Source: Methanosphaera stadtmanae (GTDB lineage Archaea; Methanobacteriota; Methanobacteria; Methanobacteriales; Methanobacteriaceae). From it: a stretch of 38,799 nt of DNA. The stretch's first letter is position 1. Each line of letters starts with the position of its first letter. Made by a program: the position numbers and the translations under genes. Below are positions 9,110 to 17,480 of this stretch, piece by piece. The notes beneath the pieces are model-generated. The model was not told where the DNA came from. It saw only the letters and a list, made by a program, of their open reading frames with translations, and did no database searches. The stretch is taken from assembly GCA_015062825.1 (NCBI GenBank), contig SUTR01000022.1, positions 1-38,799 on the forward strand, given 5' to 3'.

Positions 9110-9916
9110 ATGACAATAGCTATTGCATTAAAGATTAATGATGGAATTGTTCTTGCAACCGATAGTGCATCAACTATAGTCGGTGAAGAAAATGAAGAAG
9201 GAGTACGTTCCGTTTATCATACTTATTTTACTGCAGATAAATTATTCAATCTTAAAAAAGGAAGTCCAGTTGGAGCCATTACTTGGGGAAATGGGAGTGT
9301 AAATAATGAATCAATTTCAACTTTGGTTAAAAATTTCAGAGAAAAAACAAAAGAAGAAGAATATGAATCTGTTGAAGTTATCGCTAATGATTTCAAAATA
9401 TTTTTAAAAAATAAAATTTCCCCAGAAACTTCGTTAGGATTTCTCATTGGAGGTTATTCTAGAGGAAAAGGTCATCCTGAAATGTTTTTGATAAGTATTG
9501 ATAAAGGCAGCATTAAAGAAATTGAAGAAATTAATCCAAATGATCCTCTTTCAATTTCATGGTTTGGAGAAACTATTTTCTTAAGTCGATTATTATTAGG
9601 GCTTGATAAAGAGTTGATAAATATAATTGAGGACAATGTTAATGATAAAAAAATTAGTAATAAAATCCTTAACGATATCCATGAAAAATTACAATTACCA
9701 TTGGGTGTTCCAGCAATGCCTATTCAAGATGCTATTGATTTAGTTAAATTTTTAGCAGACATATCTGTTAACTCATCAAGATTTGTACCGGGACCTCAAG
9801 TAATTGGAGGACCAATAGATATTGCAGTAATAACAAAACATGAAGGTTTTAAATGGATACAAAGAAAACATTATTATAATGAAAAGTTAAATTTAACTAC
9901 TATGGAGGATGAATAA
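9110..9916 (+). CDS. Proteasome-beta-like Ntn hydrolase
   Basis: A 268-residue protein whose start has the layout of proteasome beta/HslV-type subunits: MTIAIALKINDGIVLATDSAS. After loss of Met1 the N-terminal Thr2 would be the nucleophile; D18 matches the conserved Asp17 and K44 in ADKLFNLKKG the conserved Lys33, followed by a GAITWGNGSV strand as in the family. It is longer than a typical beta subunit (about 200), with an extra C-terminal part. No signal peptide, so it is cytoplasmic. GGTGATTAACC precedes the ATG. The next gene starts inside or just after its stop codon, so it is translated with the antitoxin/toxin pair. Peptidase activity and target are inferred, not shown. Confidence 0.7.
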   Translation: MTIAIALKINDGIVLATDSASTIVGEENEEGVRSVYHTYFTADKLFNLKKGSPVGAITWGNGSVNNESISTLVKNFREKTKEEEYESVEVIANDFKIFLKNKISPETSLGFLIGGYSRGKGHPEMFLISIDKGSIKEIEEINPNDPLSISWFGETIFLSRLLLGLDKELINIIEDNVNDKKISNKILNDIHEKLQLPLGVPAMPIQDAIDLVKFLADISVNSSRFVPGPQVIGGPIDIAVITKHEGFKWIQRKHYYNEKLNLTTMEDE

Positions 9917-9917
9917 T

Positions 9918-10142
9918 ATGAATCATTGTTTTTCCACATTCAAACCCACAACCAAATATAATGAACTAAATAACCAACATGTATGTGAAATTGTAGAAGA
10001 CTTAACTTTACAAACATCAACATTCAATATTCCCAAAACAAATAATTGCAGAGAATATCATGAATTTCTAGGAGAATTAAAAAAACTTCATGATAAAGTT
10101 GAATCTGATGATTTAAGTGATTTTACAGAGTTAAAATTATGA
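9918..10142 (+). CDS. Antitoxin-like protein of the RelE pair
   Basis: A 74-residue protein, acidic towards its C-terminus (KVESDDLSDFTELKL), placed directly before and overlapping by four bases (ATGA) the RelE-type toxin gene. The ATG at 9918 is chosen because GGAGG (9904-9908) lies 9 bases ahead; an ATG at 9909 would leave no spacing. No DNA-binding fold is evident from the sequence, so the antitoxin call rests on size, order and overlap. Its own family is not recognised. Confidence 0.6.
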   Translation: MNHCFSTFKPTTKYNELNNQHVCEIVEDLTLQTSTFNIPKTNNCREYHEFLGELKKLHDKVESDDLSDFTELKL

Positions 10143-10450
10143 ATAAATATAAAATAAAAATTATTAATTCTTGTCAAGATTTTCTTGATGGATTAAAGAA
10201 AAATAATTCGCATATTCATAATCAAATTTGCAACACCATAAAAGAGGTAATAGAAAATCCATTTAACAGTAAATTTAAACGATTAGAATATTCCGACAAA
10301 GATAGAAGAGCTCGCTCGGGAAACTTTAGAATAGTATTTTTTATAAAAGAAAATTATATTTTCATAACTAAAATCGAACAACGAAAAAATGTATATAAAT
10401 CAAGTGTCGGTTGTCCAAAAATGAGTAAAAAGAAATTAAGAAGTTTATAA
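10139..10450 (+). CDS. RelE/ParE-family toxin
   Basis: A 103-residue basic protein with the RelE-fold pattern: early KIKIINSCQDFLDGLKK, then FKRLEYSDKDRRARSGNFRIVFFI and a final strand ITKIEQRKNVYK. The R.R.GNFRIVF and R..VYK motifs are typical of RelE-type ribosome-dependent mRNA interferases. It overlaps the upstream gene by four bases, which is the usual order antitoxin-toxin. About 15 residues beyond the last strand are unusual but basic. The pair belongs to a three-gene operon with the Ntn hydrolase. Confidence 0.8.
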   Translation: MNKYKIKIINSCQDFLDGLKKNNSHIHNQICNTIKEVIENPFNSKFKRLEYSDKDRRARSGNFRIVFFIKENYIFITKIEQRKNVYKSSVGCPKMSKKKLRSL

Positions 10451-10555
10451 TTAACCCCTCCTAAAATTAAATACTTATAACTTCATATCCCCATTTTTTT
10501 CATGACACTTCATAATAGAGATTTTCTATTTCCATCCCCCCCTTTTAATTCATAT

Positions 10556-10725
10556 AAAATAATTTTTATAATCTTCTATTTATTAAATAAAACTTTTAAA
10601 ATCTTTATTTTACATATAAAAATTAGTATTAGCCCCCCCCAGACAGTTAAATAATATCCAATTATATAATAAACAAACACATATAAACCATTCTTTAAAA
10701 TCAATTTAACACACTTAAACTTATT
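10556..10725 (+). repeat. Direct repeat R2, upstream of the adhesin gene
   Basis: Second copy of the 170-bp repeat at 8040-8210, ending 120 bases before the adhesin start. It probably contains part of the adhesin promoter region. Differences between copies are scattered single bases and small indels, as expected after a duplication that is not very recent. Confidence 0.8.
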
Positions 10726-10845
10726 AATAAATTGAATATAAATATAATAATTAATTAATCAACAAAACAAAACATTAATAAAGTAATTTTTAATATAATA
10801 TCTGTTGGTTAATTACATTGTAAAATATAAAGAAGATGAACAAAT

Positions 10846-13584
10846 ATGAACAAGAATGTTAAAAGAATATTCTTTGTATCAATACTATTATACATGCTTG
10901 TAGGAATAACATCAGCAAACGCTACAGACCAAACCCTAGATGTAGCAATAGATGACACTACAGATACAATAACAGCTGAACAAACAACACCTACAACAAA
11001 TGATAATACCATTGAAACAACAAAGAATCTAGAAAAAACAGACAAAAACTTAAAAACAGCAAGTAAGATTGTTAATGCTACATCTAGATATAAAGAAGCA
11101 CGAACTGCAATACGAGAAATTGTTAATAATTCAGAATATGATGAATTAATAATAAATTTAAATCCTATAAACTATGCTGTTGGATCAAGCGGTTATAATC
11201 CCGGAGAATATAGTCGAAATATTATTATGAATGGTAATGGAGCTACATTTAGTGGAAAGTATCTTTACTTTAATAATAATTGTAATTTTACATTTAATGA
11301 TGCTACCATAAGTCATGAATTACATAATTATGTAAATATGACATTCAATAATATGACCATTATCGGAGTAATAGAAAATAAAGAAGAAGGAATACTCATA
11401 ATAAATAATAGTACATTAAATTCACAACTAACAAATTATGGAAAACTTGTAATATCAGATGATACAATATTTGGTGAAAATTTTGGTCTTACAAACAATG
11501 GTGAAATTATCATGAATGATACTAGTAAATTATTAGCTTATCGTCCTGTATATGATGGTGATTATGTTTTAGAAAATTTTACTTTAAATTCTGATAAAAC
11601 AAATACCGGTAATTTAACTGTGAACAATTGTATAATAAATGGTAAATTTGATAATTCTAATGATACTGATTTAATAATTAATAATTCTACTATTAATAAT
11701 TTAATTAATAATGAAGGAACACTTACATTAAATAATAGCATAGTCAATTCCACTATTAATAATTATGGTACAATATATATTGATAATAATACGATAATTA
11801 CTGATAATGCACAAATAATTGGTTTAGGAGACATTGTAACAAATGATATTACAAAATTACTACCATACATTGAATCTATAAATGGTAATTGGACTATTAC
11901 AGATATTTCATTAAATAAATCCTATAATTTTAATGGAAATATCTCATTAAATAATTGTAATATTACTACTGAAAATAATGTAAACTTCGGAATATTAAAC
12001 ATCAATAACAGTAATATTATCGTAGATGAAAAATCAAAATGGATTACAAATTATGGACTTATTGTCATTGACAATATTACTACAACAGGAGATATAACAA
12101 ACTATGGTGAAGTATATGAGGAAAACATACCTGAAGATTATGTTTATGATAATACATACCACATAATAAATAATGACACTATTAAAATATATTTCGATAC
12201 AACAAAAGCAAATAATTTAAGTATTCTTGTAAAAGAAGGCGACACACTTGACTTCCAAGGAACAATTGGTGGAGTAACAGGACTCTCAAGCCTAGTAATA
12301 AACAAACCAGTTAATATAATCACATCAACTAATGATGGTAGAATAGAAAACTTCAGCAGCATAACATACAACAATGGAGCTTCAGGATCTAATATAACAG
12401 GACTTTACACATACAACACCCAATTCTATGTAAGAAATGCACACAACATGGTATTTGATAACATATCAAATGTCGTAGTCTCTAAAGCTATTGGATGGGG
12501 TGTAGGACAAACTAGTATTGGACATAATTCAACAAATATCCTAGTTAAAAACAGCTACTTCTACACAAAAGACAACGGTGGAAGCAGTACCTTTGTATTT
12601 AACTGGGCTGACAACTCAACACTTGTTAACTCTACAGTTGAAGCAGATGGAAATGTGGGAAACCTAGTATATCTTACAACATACAATGTAGACATACCAA
12701 GTGGAACAATAGCAAACTGTAACAACCAAATACTTAACAACATTATTATAGGACCTGAAACACCAGCAGCTATATGTTGGGGTATAGTACTATCCGGTGC
12801 AAACAACAACATAGCAAACAACAGAATATACTATGTAGGTTCTGGAATAGTCAACCAATGGGGTAGCGGAATAACAGGTGAAGGAGTAGACGACAATGAA
12901 ACAAGCCTTGTAACAATAGAAAACAACACCCTCACCAACAACACCCACATAAAACACAAACCAACAAACGAACTAATCATAGACACAACCACATTCACAC
13001 CAGGAGAAACTACAACAATAACAGCAACTATACGCTTCACAATGCAAGCACTCACAGACATAAACAAAGGAAAAGTAACATTCAAAGTCAACGGTAAAAC
13101 ACTAAAAGACACAAATGGTAAAGTAATCTATGCAAAAGTAGTAAACGGAACAGCAACAATAGAAAACTACATAGTACCAGACACATGGAAAGAAGGCTCA
13201 ATAATCGAAGCAGTATACTCCGGATCCACACAATGTGATAAATTAACAAGTGAAAAAACAGAAATTACCCTAAATAAAGAAGCACCAACATTCACCATCG
13301 ATCCAGTAGAACCAGCAACAATTGGTAGTACAATAACACTAAAAGCAACAATCACAGACAACAACAAAGAAATAAACACAGGAAAAGTAGTCTTCAAAAT
13401 AAACGGTAAAACAGTCAAAGACGCTAACGGTAAGGTAATCTATGCAAAAATAGTTAACAACACAGTAATTGTTGAATATACATTGCCTGATTCATATAAA
13501 GCAAAGGATTATAATATCACAGCTGTTTTAATATCACCGGATTATGAACGCCTTGAAGATAGTAAAACTTTAACTGTCAATTAA
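10846..13584 (+). CDS. Large secreted adhesin-like protein
   Basis: A 912-residue surface protein. It starts with a signal peptide (MNKNVKRIFF..LLYMLVGITSANA) and a Thr-rich stretch. Residues of roughly 80-430 are Asn-rich repeats (NNSTINN, LTLNNSIVN) that look like a parallel beta-helix; 450-700 is a second, pectate-lyase-like beta-helix part (NNIANNRIYYVGSGI). The last 200 residues are two Ig-like repeats with KVNGKTLKDTNGKVIYAK and KINGKTVKDANGKVIYAK. No membrane anchor or pseudomurein-binding repeat is seen at the C-terminus. It belongs to the adhesin-like proteins abundant in gut Methanobacteriales. Its repeat R2 lies upstream and a terminator at 13607. Fragments of its 3' end are found at 4680, 6433 and 14855. 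Confidence 0.85.
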   Translation: MNKNVKRIFFVSILLYMLVGITSANATDQTLDVAIDDTTDTITAEQTTPTTNDNTIETTKNLEKTDKNLKTASKIVNATSRYKEARTAIREIVNNSEYDELIINLNPINYAVGSSGYNPGEYSRNIIMNGNGATFSGKYLYFNNNCNFTFNDATISHELHNYVNMTFNNMTIIGVIENKEEGILIINNSTLNSQLTNYGKLVISDDTIFGENFGLTNNGEIIMNDTSKLLAYRPVYDGDYVLENFTLNSDKTNTGNLTVNNCIINGKFDNSNDTDLIINNSTINNLINNEGTLTLNNSIVNSTINNYGTIYIDNNTIITDNAQIIGLGDIVTNDITKLLPYIESINGNWTITDISLNKSYNFNGNISLNNCNITTENNVNFGILNINNSNIIVDEKSKWITNYGLIVIDNITTTGDITNYGEVYEENIPEDYVYDNTYHIINNDTIKIYFDTTKANNLSILVKEGDTLDFQGTIGGVTGLSSLVINKPVNIITSTNDGRIENFSSITYNNGASGSNITGLYTYNTQFYVRNAHNMVFDNISNVVVSKAIGWGVGQTSIGHNSTNILVKNSYFYTKDNGGSSTFVFNWADNSTLVNSTVEADGNVGNLVYLTTYNVDIPSGTIANCNNQILNNIIIGPETPAAICWGIVLSGANNNIANNRIYYVGSGIVNQWGSGITGEGVDDNETSLVTIENNTLTNNTHIKHKPTNELIIDTTTFTPGETTTITATIRFTMQALTDINKGKVTFKVNGKTLKDTNGKVIYAKVVNGTATIENYIVPDTWKEGSIIEAVYSGSTQCDKLTSEKTEITLNKEAPTFTIDPVEPATIGSTITLKATITDNNKEINTGKVVFKINGKTVKDANGKVIYAKIVNNTVIVEYTLPDSYKAKDYNITAVLISPDYERLEDSKTLTVN

Positions 13585-13606
13585 TTAGAATTTTACTTAT
13601 AATCAT

Positions 13607-13639
13607 GTGGGGATTTGATTTCCCACTGATACTTTTTTT
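13607..13639 (+). terminator. Terminator of the adhesin gene
   Basis: GTGGGGA (13607-13613) pairs with TTCCCAC (13620-13626), with one G-T pair, and a run of seven T follows at 13633-13639, 23 bases after the adhesin stop codon. Confidence 0.6.
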
Positions 13640-13856
13640 AATAATTATCCATATTTCTCTATGTATCTATTTTTCAATTTAACTTTTTATTATTCTTAAA
13701 TATGATTATTCATCTTCACAGAATATAATTTTAGATTAAAAAGATTTTATTTAGCAGATAATTCCAAGTAGATATCAATAATATTAAAGAATATTGTAAA
13801 GTATTAAAGTTAATTATTACATATCATTATTTATCTAGTAAAAATAAGTGATGTTC

Positions 13857-14147
13857 ATGGTATATACTATAGAAGAAATTAGAAGAATCGTGGTTCCCAT
13901 AGCCAAAGAATATGGAGTTGCCAAAATAAGTCTTTTTGGTTCCTATGCCAAACAAAAAACAACTGAAAATAGTGATTTGGATTTTATAATGGACAAGGGC
14001 GATGTAGTAGGTTTGCAATATTTTTCATTATTGAGAAAATTGGAGAATGCATTCAATTGTGATATTGATCTAATTACAACTGGTTTTTCTAATAAGGACT
14101 TTTTAAATAGAATCAATAAAGAAGAAGTGTTATTGTATGAACGATAA
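13857..14147 (+). CDS. mntA: MNT-domain nucleotidyltransferase (MntA-like antitoxin)
   Basis: A 96-residue minimal nucleotidyltransferase. The signature GSYAKQKTTENSDLDF has the GS motif and the first two acidic residues; a third acidic site is in CDIDLITT. Such proteins are the antitoxins of HEPN-MNT (type VII) systems, where they AMPylate the HEPN ribonuclease. ATG 13857 is chosen because AAGTGATG lies close ahead; GTG 13848 and ATG 13851 are alternatives. The stop codon overlaps the start of the HEPN frame at 14137. Confidence 0.8.
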   Translation: MVYTIEEIRRIVVPIAKEYGVAKISLFGSYAKQKTTENSDLDFIMDKGDVVGLQYFSLLRKLENAFNCDIDLITTGFSNKDFLNRINKEEVLLYER

Positions 14148-14471
14148 GAAGTGAAAAAATTTAGAATATCTGTTATATCATTGTAATAGAATGCAAAGTC
14201 ATGTAGAATATTTTGGTGATGATTGGCCAAATACAGTTCTAATGAACATTATCAAGCAGCATGTGGATTAGAAATAGTAGAAATAGGAGAATATATCAAA
14301 AGGTTATCTCCTGAATTTTTAGAAGAACATGATAAAATAGATTGGAGTGGATTAATAGGATTAAGAATTATCCACGCACATCATTATGAAGGTATAATGT
14401 ATGATTTAGTGTGGGAAGTAATCAAAAAAGATATCCCTGAGTTAAAAGATTATTTAGAAAAAATATTATAA
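14137..14471 (+). pseudogene. HEPN-domain (DUF86) toxin gene, broken
   Basis: The frame from ATG 14137 reads MNDKK, a TGA stop, then KNLEYLLYHCNRMQSHVEYFGDDWP, and must shift frame near 14228 to continue as KYSSNEHYQAACGLEIVEIGEYIKRL to the TAA at 14469-14471. Joined, this is a DUF86-type HEPN protein of about 110 residues with the R-x4-H motif kept in LRIIHAHHYEG. One nonsense codon and one frameshift mean that no full product is made. The MNT partner before it is intact. An 82-residue C-terminal piece could be made from 14223. Confidence 0.75.
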
Positions 14472-14476
14472 TATTA

Positions 14477-14629
14477 TTAATTTCTCATTTTTGTATTTTT
14501 ATATATTTCTTTTGCCTCTTTAAATATTTGTTTTTCTTTTTTAGTACGAGGCCGATTAATGTATTCCAAAAATGCTTCTAATTCTTCTTCTGTTTCTATG
14601 TCTGGTGTTGGTGGTATTGGTCGTGCCAT
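14477..14629 (-). CDS. Small charged protein, 50 residues, copy 1
   Basis: The frame from ATG 14629 to TAA 14477 encodes MARPIPPTPDIETEEELEAF..., a proline-rich start followed by an acidic helix and a basic helix (TKKEKQIFKEAKEIYK). A second copy at 17151-17303 shares protein and upstream sequence, which supports a real gene. The AAGGGGGAGTG string ahead of the start serves as ribosome-binding site. The family is not recognised. Its size and charge would suit an antitoxin or DNA-binding accessory protein, but no partner gene is next to it. Confidence 0.6.
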   Translation of the reverse strand: MARPIPPTPDIETEEELEAFLEYINRPRTKKEKQIFKEAKEIYKNTKMRN

Positions 14630-14800
14630 AATTTTCACTCCCCCTTTTCTTGGATTATTTCTATATTTTAATGTTTATATATCTAATTGTATTACTATTT
14701 ATAAATTATTATAATTTTTATTGTTTTGTATATTTAATTGATTAAAAATATATGAATTTTATTATAATTATATATAATATTATTTAAAATAAAACTCATA
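14477..14800. repeat. Segmental duplication, copy 1
   Basis: About 325 bases, comprising the 50-residue gene and its upstream region (ATTTTAATGTTTATATAT, later AATATATGAATTTTATTATAA), match 17151-17480 in the same orientation. The two copies bracket adhesin fragment 3, PIN module copy 2 and element B. Confidence 0.75.
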
Positions 14801-14854
14801 AAACTTAAGACAATGTAAAATATATTTTTACTTAATGAGAATTTATCACACTCA

Positions 14855-15085
14855 AAAGCAACAATCACAGACAACAACAAAGAAATAAACACTGGAAAAG
14901 TAGTATTCAAAACCAACAGTAAAACAATCAAAGATGAAAATGGTAAAGTAATCTATGCAAAAGTAGTTAATGGTCATTTGACTGTGGATTACACACTACC
15001 AGAAATCTATAAATCAGGAAACTATACTATAACAACTACTTATATTGGTACAAATTATGATAAATTAACAAGTAATTCACAATAA
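14855..15085 (+). pseudogene. Adhesin gene 3' fragment 3
   Basis: An open stretch of 76 codons without a start encodes one Ig-like repeat: KATITDNNKEINTGKVVF, TNSKTIKDENGKVIYAK, then VDYTLPEIYKSGNYTI and a stop at 15083-15085. The beginning matches the last repeat of the intact adhesin gene; the end (GTNYDKLTSNSQ) resembles the end of the preceding repeat (STQCDKLTSEKT), so it is another chimera. It has no signal peptide or promoter of its own. Confidence 0.7.
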
Positions 15086-15327
15086 ACATAGTAAAAACTT
15101 AAAAAATAGTTACACACAATACAAGCAATTAATATCTATAGAATTAATGTATACCTGATTAGATTAGAAGGAGATATTAGTTTTTTCCACGATATTACTT
15201 TTTTACTAGATAGAATTGGATCTGTTGATGCATGTTAATTTTAAATAATGTAATAAATTTGATGCGAATAAAAAAAATTTAATATAATATAAATAAAATT
15301 ATTTTACTTTAATTAGTATCATGTAAA

Positions 15328-16041
15328 TTAATCTTGTGTTCTGTTGTTTATTAATCGTCGAATATCTTGAAGGTTATATATGTTCTTTATGAATTTAAAA
15401 TTACATTTAACTAAAGAATCATAGAAATTATTATCAAATGTTATGAATATGAATGTTATATTGTGTTTTAAATAATATTCATAAATGTCTAGGATTATTT
15501 CGTTATCTTCTTTATGAGAATTATTTTTTTCTAATAAATGATTTATTTTTTCATGTTTATTGATATGATTAGCTATAATAATACATTTTGAATAGAGTTC
15601 ATCTTTATATTTATTGATAATGTTTTTAAAGGAAATATCAAAGTTTCTTAATCTTTTTAGTAAATTAAATCCATCCATATTCTCATCACAAGATTCTTTC
15701 CATATTTCTTCTAATACTGTTTTGACATCATTTTTTTTAAATGATTTGTTAGCATATTCATAAAAGTCATGTTGTTGGATAAACATTTTAATAAACTTAT
15801 TTTTATTAAATATCATATTATTATATTCATCTAAAAATATTATTGCATCTGCCAGTATTTGTTTAATAATAATTACCTTAATTTCTACTATTTTGTCACA
15901 TTCATTGAGTATATGTTTTGTTAAGTAGAAATAATCTTCGGATTGATTAATGTACTCTTGCATTATAGTATAGTTTGGTTCAATGAAAAATAAGTAAGAA
16001 ATTATAGTATTAGTATCAAAACATACGTTATCAAGATTCAT
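15328..16041 (-). CDS. PIN-domain nuclease, copy 2 (intact)
   Basis: A 237-residue protein with the pattern of a PIN ribonuclease. The first acidic site is in CFDTNTIISYLFFIEP (D9), the second in HILNECDKI, the third in NSHKEDNEIILDIYEYY and the last in FIFITFDNNFYDSL. Between the second and third sites about 100 residues are inserted, so it is much longer than a VapC toxin (about 130). It starts at ATG 16041, overlapping the stop of its partner by four bases (ATGA). It has no signal or membrane segment. The related gene at 5011-5715 is broken by a TGA. A toxin or RNA-cleaving defence role is inferred from the fold and pairing. Confidence 0.75.
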   Translation of the reverse strand: MNLDNVCFDTNTIISYLFFIEPNYTIMQEYINQSEDYFYLTKHILNECDKIVEIKVIIIKQILADAIIFLDEYNNMIFNKNKFIKMFIQQHDFYEYANKSFKKNDVKTVLEEIWKESCDENMDGFNLLKRLRNFDISFKNIINKYKDELYSKCIIIANHINKHEKINHLLEKNNSHKEDNEIILDIYEYYLKHNITFIFITFDNNFYDSLVKCNFKFIKNIYNLQDIRRLINNRTQD

Positions 16042-16589
16042 TTATCAGCAAACCCCAGTGGCATTATTTTTTTTACTATTTTCTCATTACTTTCATTATT
16101 GGACTCATCATAATATTTATCATAAAATATTTTTGTATTCTCATCTAATTTAAGTTTATATCGGTTATATGCCATAGTATATTCTTCTTTAGATATATTT
16201 TTATTAATATACTCATTTTTTATGTTTAAGATATTATGAAAGTCATCTAAGATATAATCTACAAAGAGTAAATTTTCATATATAGTATCTAGGAATGGAT
16301 CTATATCAACAAATACTTTGGTTGTTATTTCATCAAGTTTATCAAATATATAACTTGACATTAATCTTACTTCCATAAAATCATATAGCAAGTCACTCTT
16401 ATAATTGTCATTATTTTTTAATATTGATGATATTAGTGGAAAATACTTGTTGAAATTTGTAATATTCAAATCAATAGAATTGATTATTTCAGGATTGGAT
16501 ACTTTATTTTTATTCATTAATGAATTATATAATGGAATTTGAATTACATCCAATAAATTTTTTAAATTATAATCAATGCATAAAGACAT
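16038..16589 (-). CDS. Helical partner protein of PIN module, copy 2
   Basis: A 183-residue protein homologous to that of 5705-6298: LLDVIQIP near the start, YFPLISSILKNN and LLYDFME in the middle, FHNILNIKNEYI and a KIFYDKYYDESN segment near the end. Identity between copies is limited, so the two modules are not recent duplicates. GGTG lies 5 bases before the ATG. It is the first gene of the two-gene unit, as antitoxins usually are. No known antitoxin DNA-binding motif or HEPN R-x4-H motif is seen. Its function is unknown. Confidence 0.65.
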   Translation of the reverse strand: MSLCIDYNLKNLLDVIQIPLYNSLMNKNKVSNPEIINSIDLNITNFNKYFPLISSILKNNDNYKSDLLYDFMEVRLMSSYIFDKLDEITTKVFVDIDPFLDTIYENLLFVDYILDDFHNILNIKNEYINKNISKEEYTMAYNRYKLKLDENTKIFYDKYYDESNNESNEKIVKKIMPLGFADK

Positions 16590-16626
16590 GTTAACACCTA
16601 ATATTTGATTTGTTAATAATATTTTT

Positions 16627-16721
16627 TAACCTCTCCATCTTGTAGAAGATAAAGATTCTTGGGTTGTAATTTTTTATTGGAACTTAAATATACCAAGTTA
16701 TCCCCCACATTCCGTGGGTTC
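16627..16721 (-). ncRNA. Orphan omega-RNA-like right end (element B)
   Basis: On the minus strand the order is stem CCCACG/TGTGGG (16718-16704, with one G-T pair), CTTGG (16697-16693) pairing with CCAAG (16662-16658), then the ATCTT-CTAC-AAGAT hairpin. This is the layout of the tnpB-linked RNA at 19541-19639. A guide would be read from about 16626 downwards, into the leader of the PIN module. Confidence 0.5.
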
Positions 16722-17064
16722 TAAACATCTGGAATAATAACGTTTATATGATACTTGGTTACTAACACAATATGATACATAACGGAATACAGAATGTTGA
16801 TTCCTATTAAAATTTCATTTCATATGTAATAATGTCTCTTTAAAAGTATTTATACTTTTAAAATACAATATCGACTAATATTCTATAATGATAGATTAAA
16901 ATGTTTTTTTTTAAAATATTCCAAAGAATCATCAAAAGTATAAATAATCCAATGGAAAATCTGTTGATTTTTTTTAATAATTTTTAGTATGATTTAGATT
17001 AAGTGAATTCATACTTTTTACTGAAGTTACATTCCATCCCCCACCTGTAGAAGTTGAGGTATTC
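16627..17064 (-). mobile_element. Miniature IS605-type element B
   Basis: Same ends as elements A and C but on the minus strand: left end GAATACCTCAACTTCTACA starts at 17064, right end closes near 16627. Inside, about 16725-16805 holds the opening of a Y1 transposase gene (NQHSVFR, then after a frame slip YHIVLVTKYHINVI), which runs straight into the right end. Compared with element A it keeps about 160 more bases between left end and tnpA remnant, with no gene in them. It lies directly upstream of PIN module copy 2. Confidence 0.7.
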
Positions 17065-17150
17065 CTTTTAGGATAAATTTTCTAAAAAAAAATCAATTAA
17101 TTCTATATGATTATATTCCTAAGTATATTTTAATAAATGAGAATTAACAA

Positions 17151-17303
17151 TTAATTTCTTATCTTTGTTTTTGCATAGATTTCTCTTGCTTGTTTTCCCA
17201 TTTCTTTTTCTTCTTTTGTAGGTCATCTATTCATATATTCAAGGAATGCTTCTAATTCTTCTTCCGTTTCAATGTCCTGTGTTGGTGGTATGGGTCTTGC
17301 CAT
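17151..17303 (-). pseudogene. Small charged protein, copy 2, with internal stop
   Basis: Second copy of the gene at 14477-14629. From ATG 17303 it reads MARPIPPTQDIETEEELEAF and on to LEYMNR, then TGA where copy 1 has CGT (Arg 28), then PTKEEKEMGKQAREIYAKTK to TAA at 17151. Apart from this one nonsense codon the frame is open over its full length, so loss of function looks recent. Confidence 0.65.
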
Positions 17304-17480
17304 AATTTTCACTTCCATTTCTTGGATTATTCCCATATTTTAATGTTTATATATTTAAGCGTATAACTATTTATTAAGTTATTATAATATTTATTATTTT
17401 GTATATTAATTTAATTAAAGATATATGAATTTTATTATAATATTAATTATAATATGTATTTTTTACATTAAAACTCATTA
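17151..17480. repeat. Segmental duplication, copy 2
   Basis: Direct copy of 14477-14800, including the upstream AT-rich region of the small gene. Homologous exchange between the two would excise or circularise 2.7 kb. Bases 17481-17780 hold no gene; the end of this stretch may contain strongly decayed IS630 sequence. Confidence 0.75.

Noticed and set aside
16038-16589. HEPN domain in the PIN partner protein
   Set aside because: The protein is helical, but no R-x4-6-H motif is found in either copy.
5419-17222. In-frame TGA codons in three nearby genes (5419, about 14152, about 17220) as a sign of TGA recoding
   Set aside because: TGA is used as the normal stop in intact genes here, for example at 10140-10142, 16038-16040 and 30268-30270, and one of the three genes also has a frameshift. 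Independent decay is simpler.
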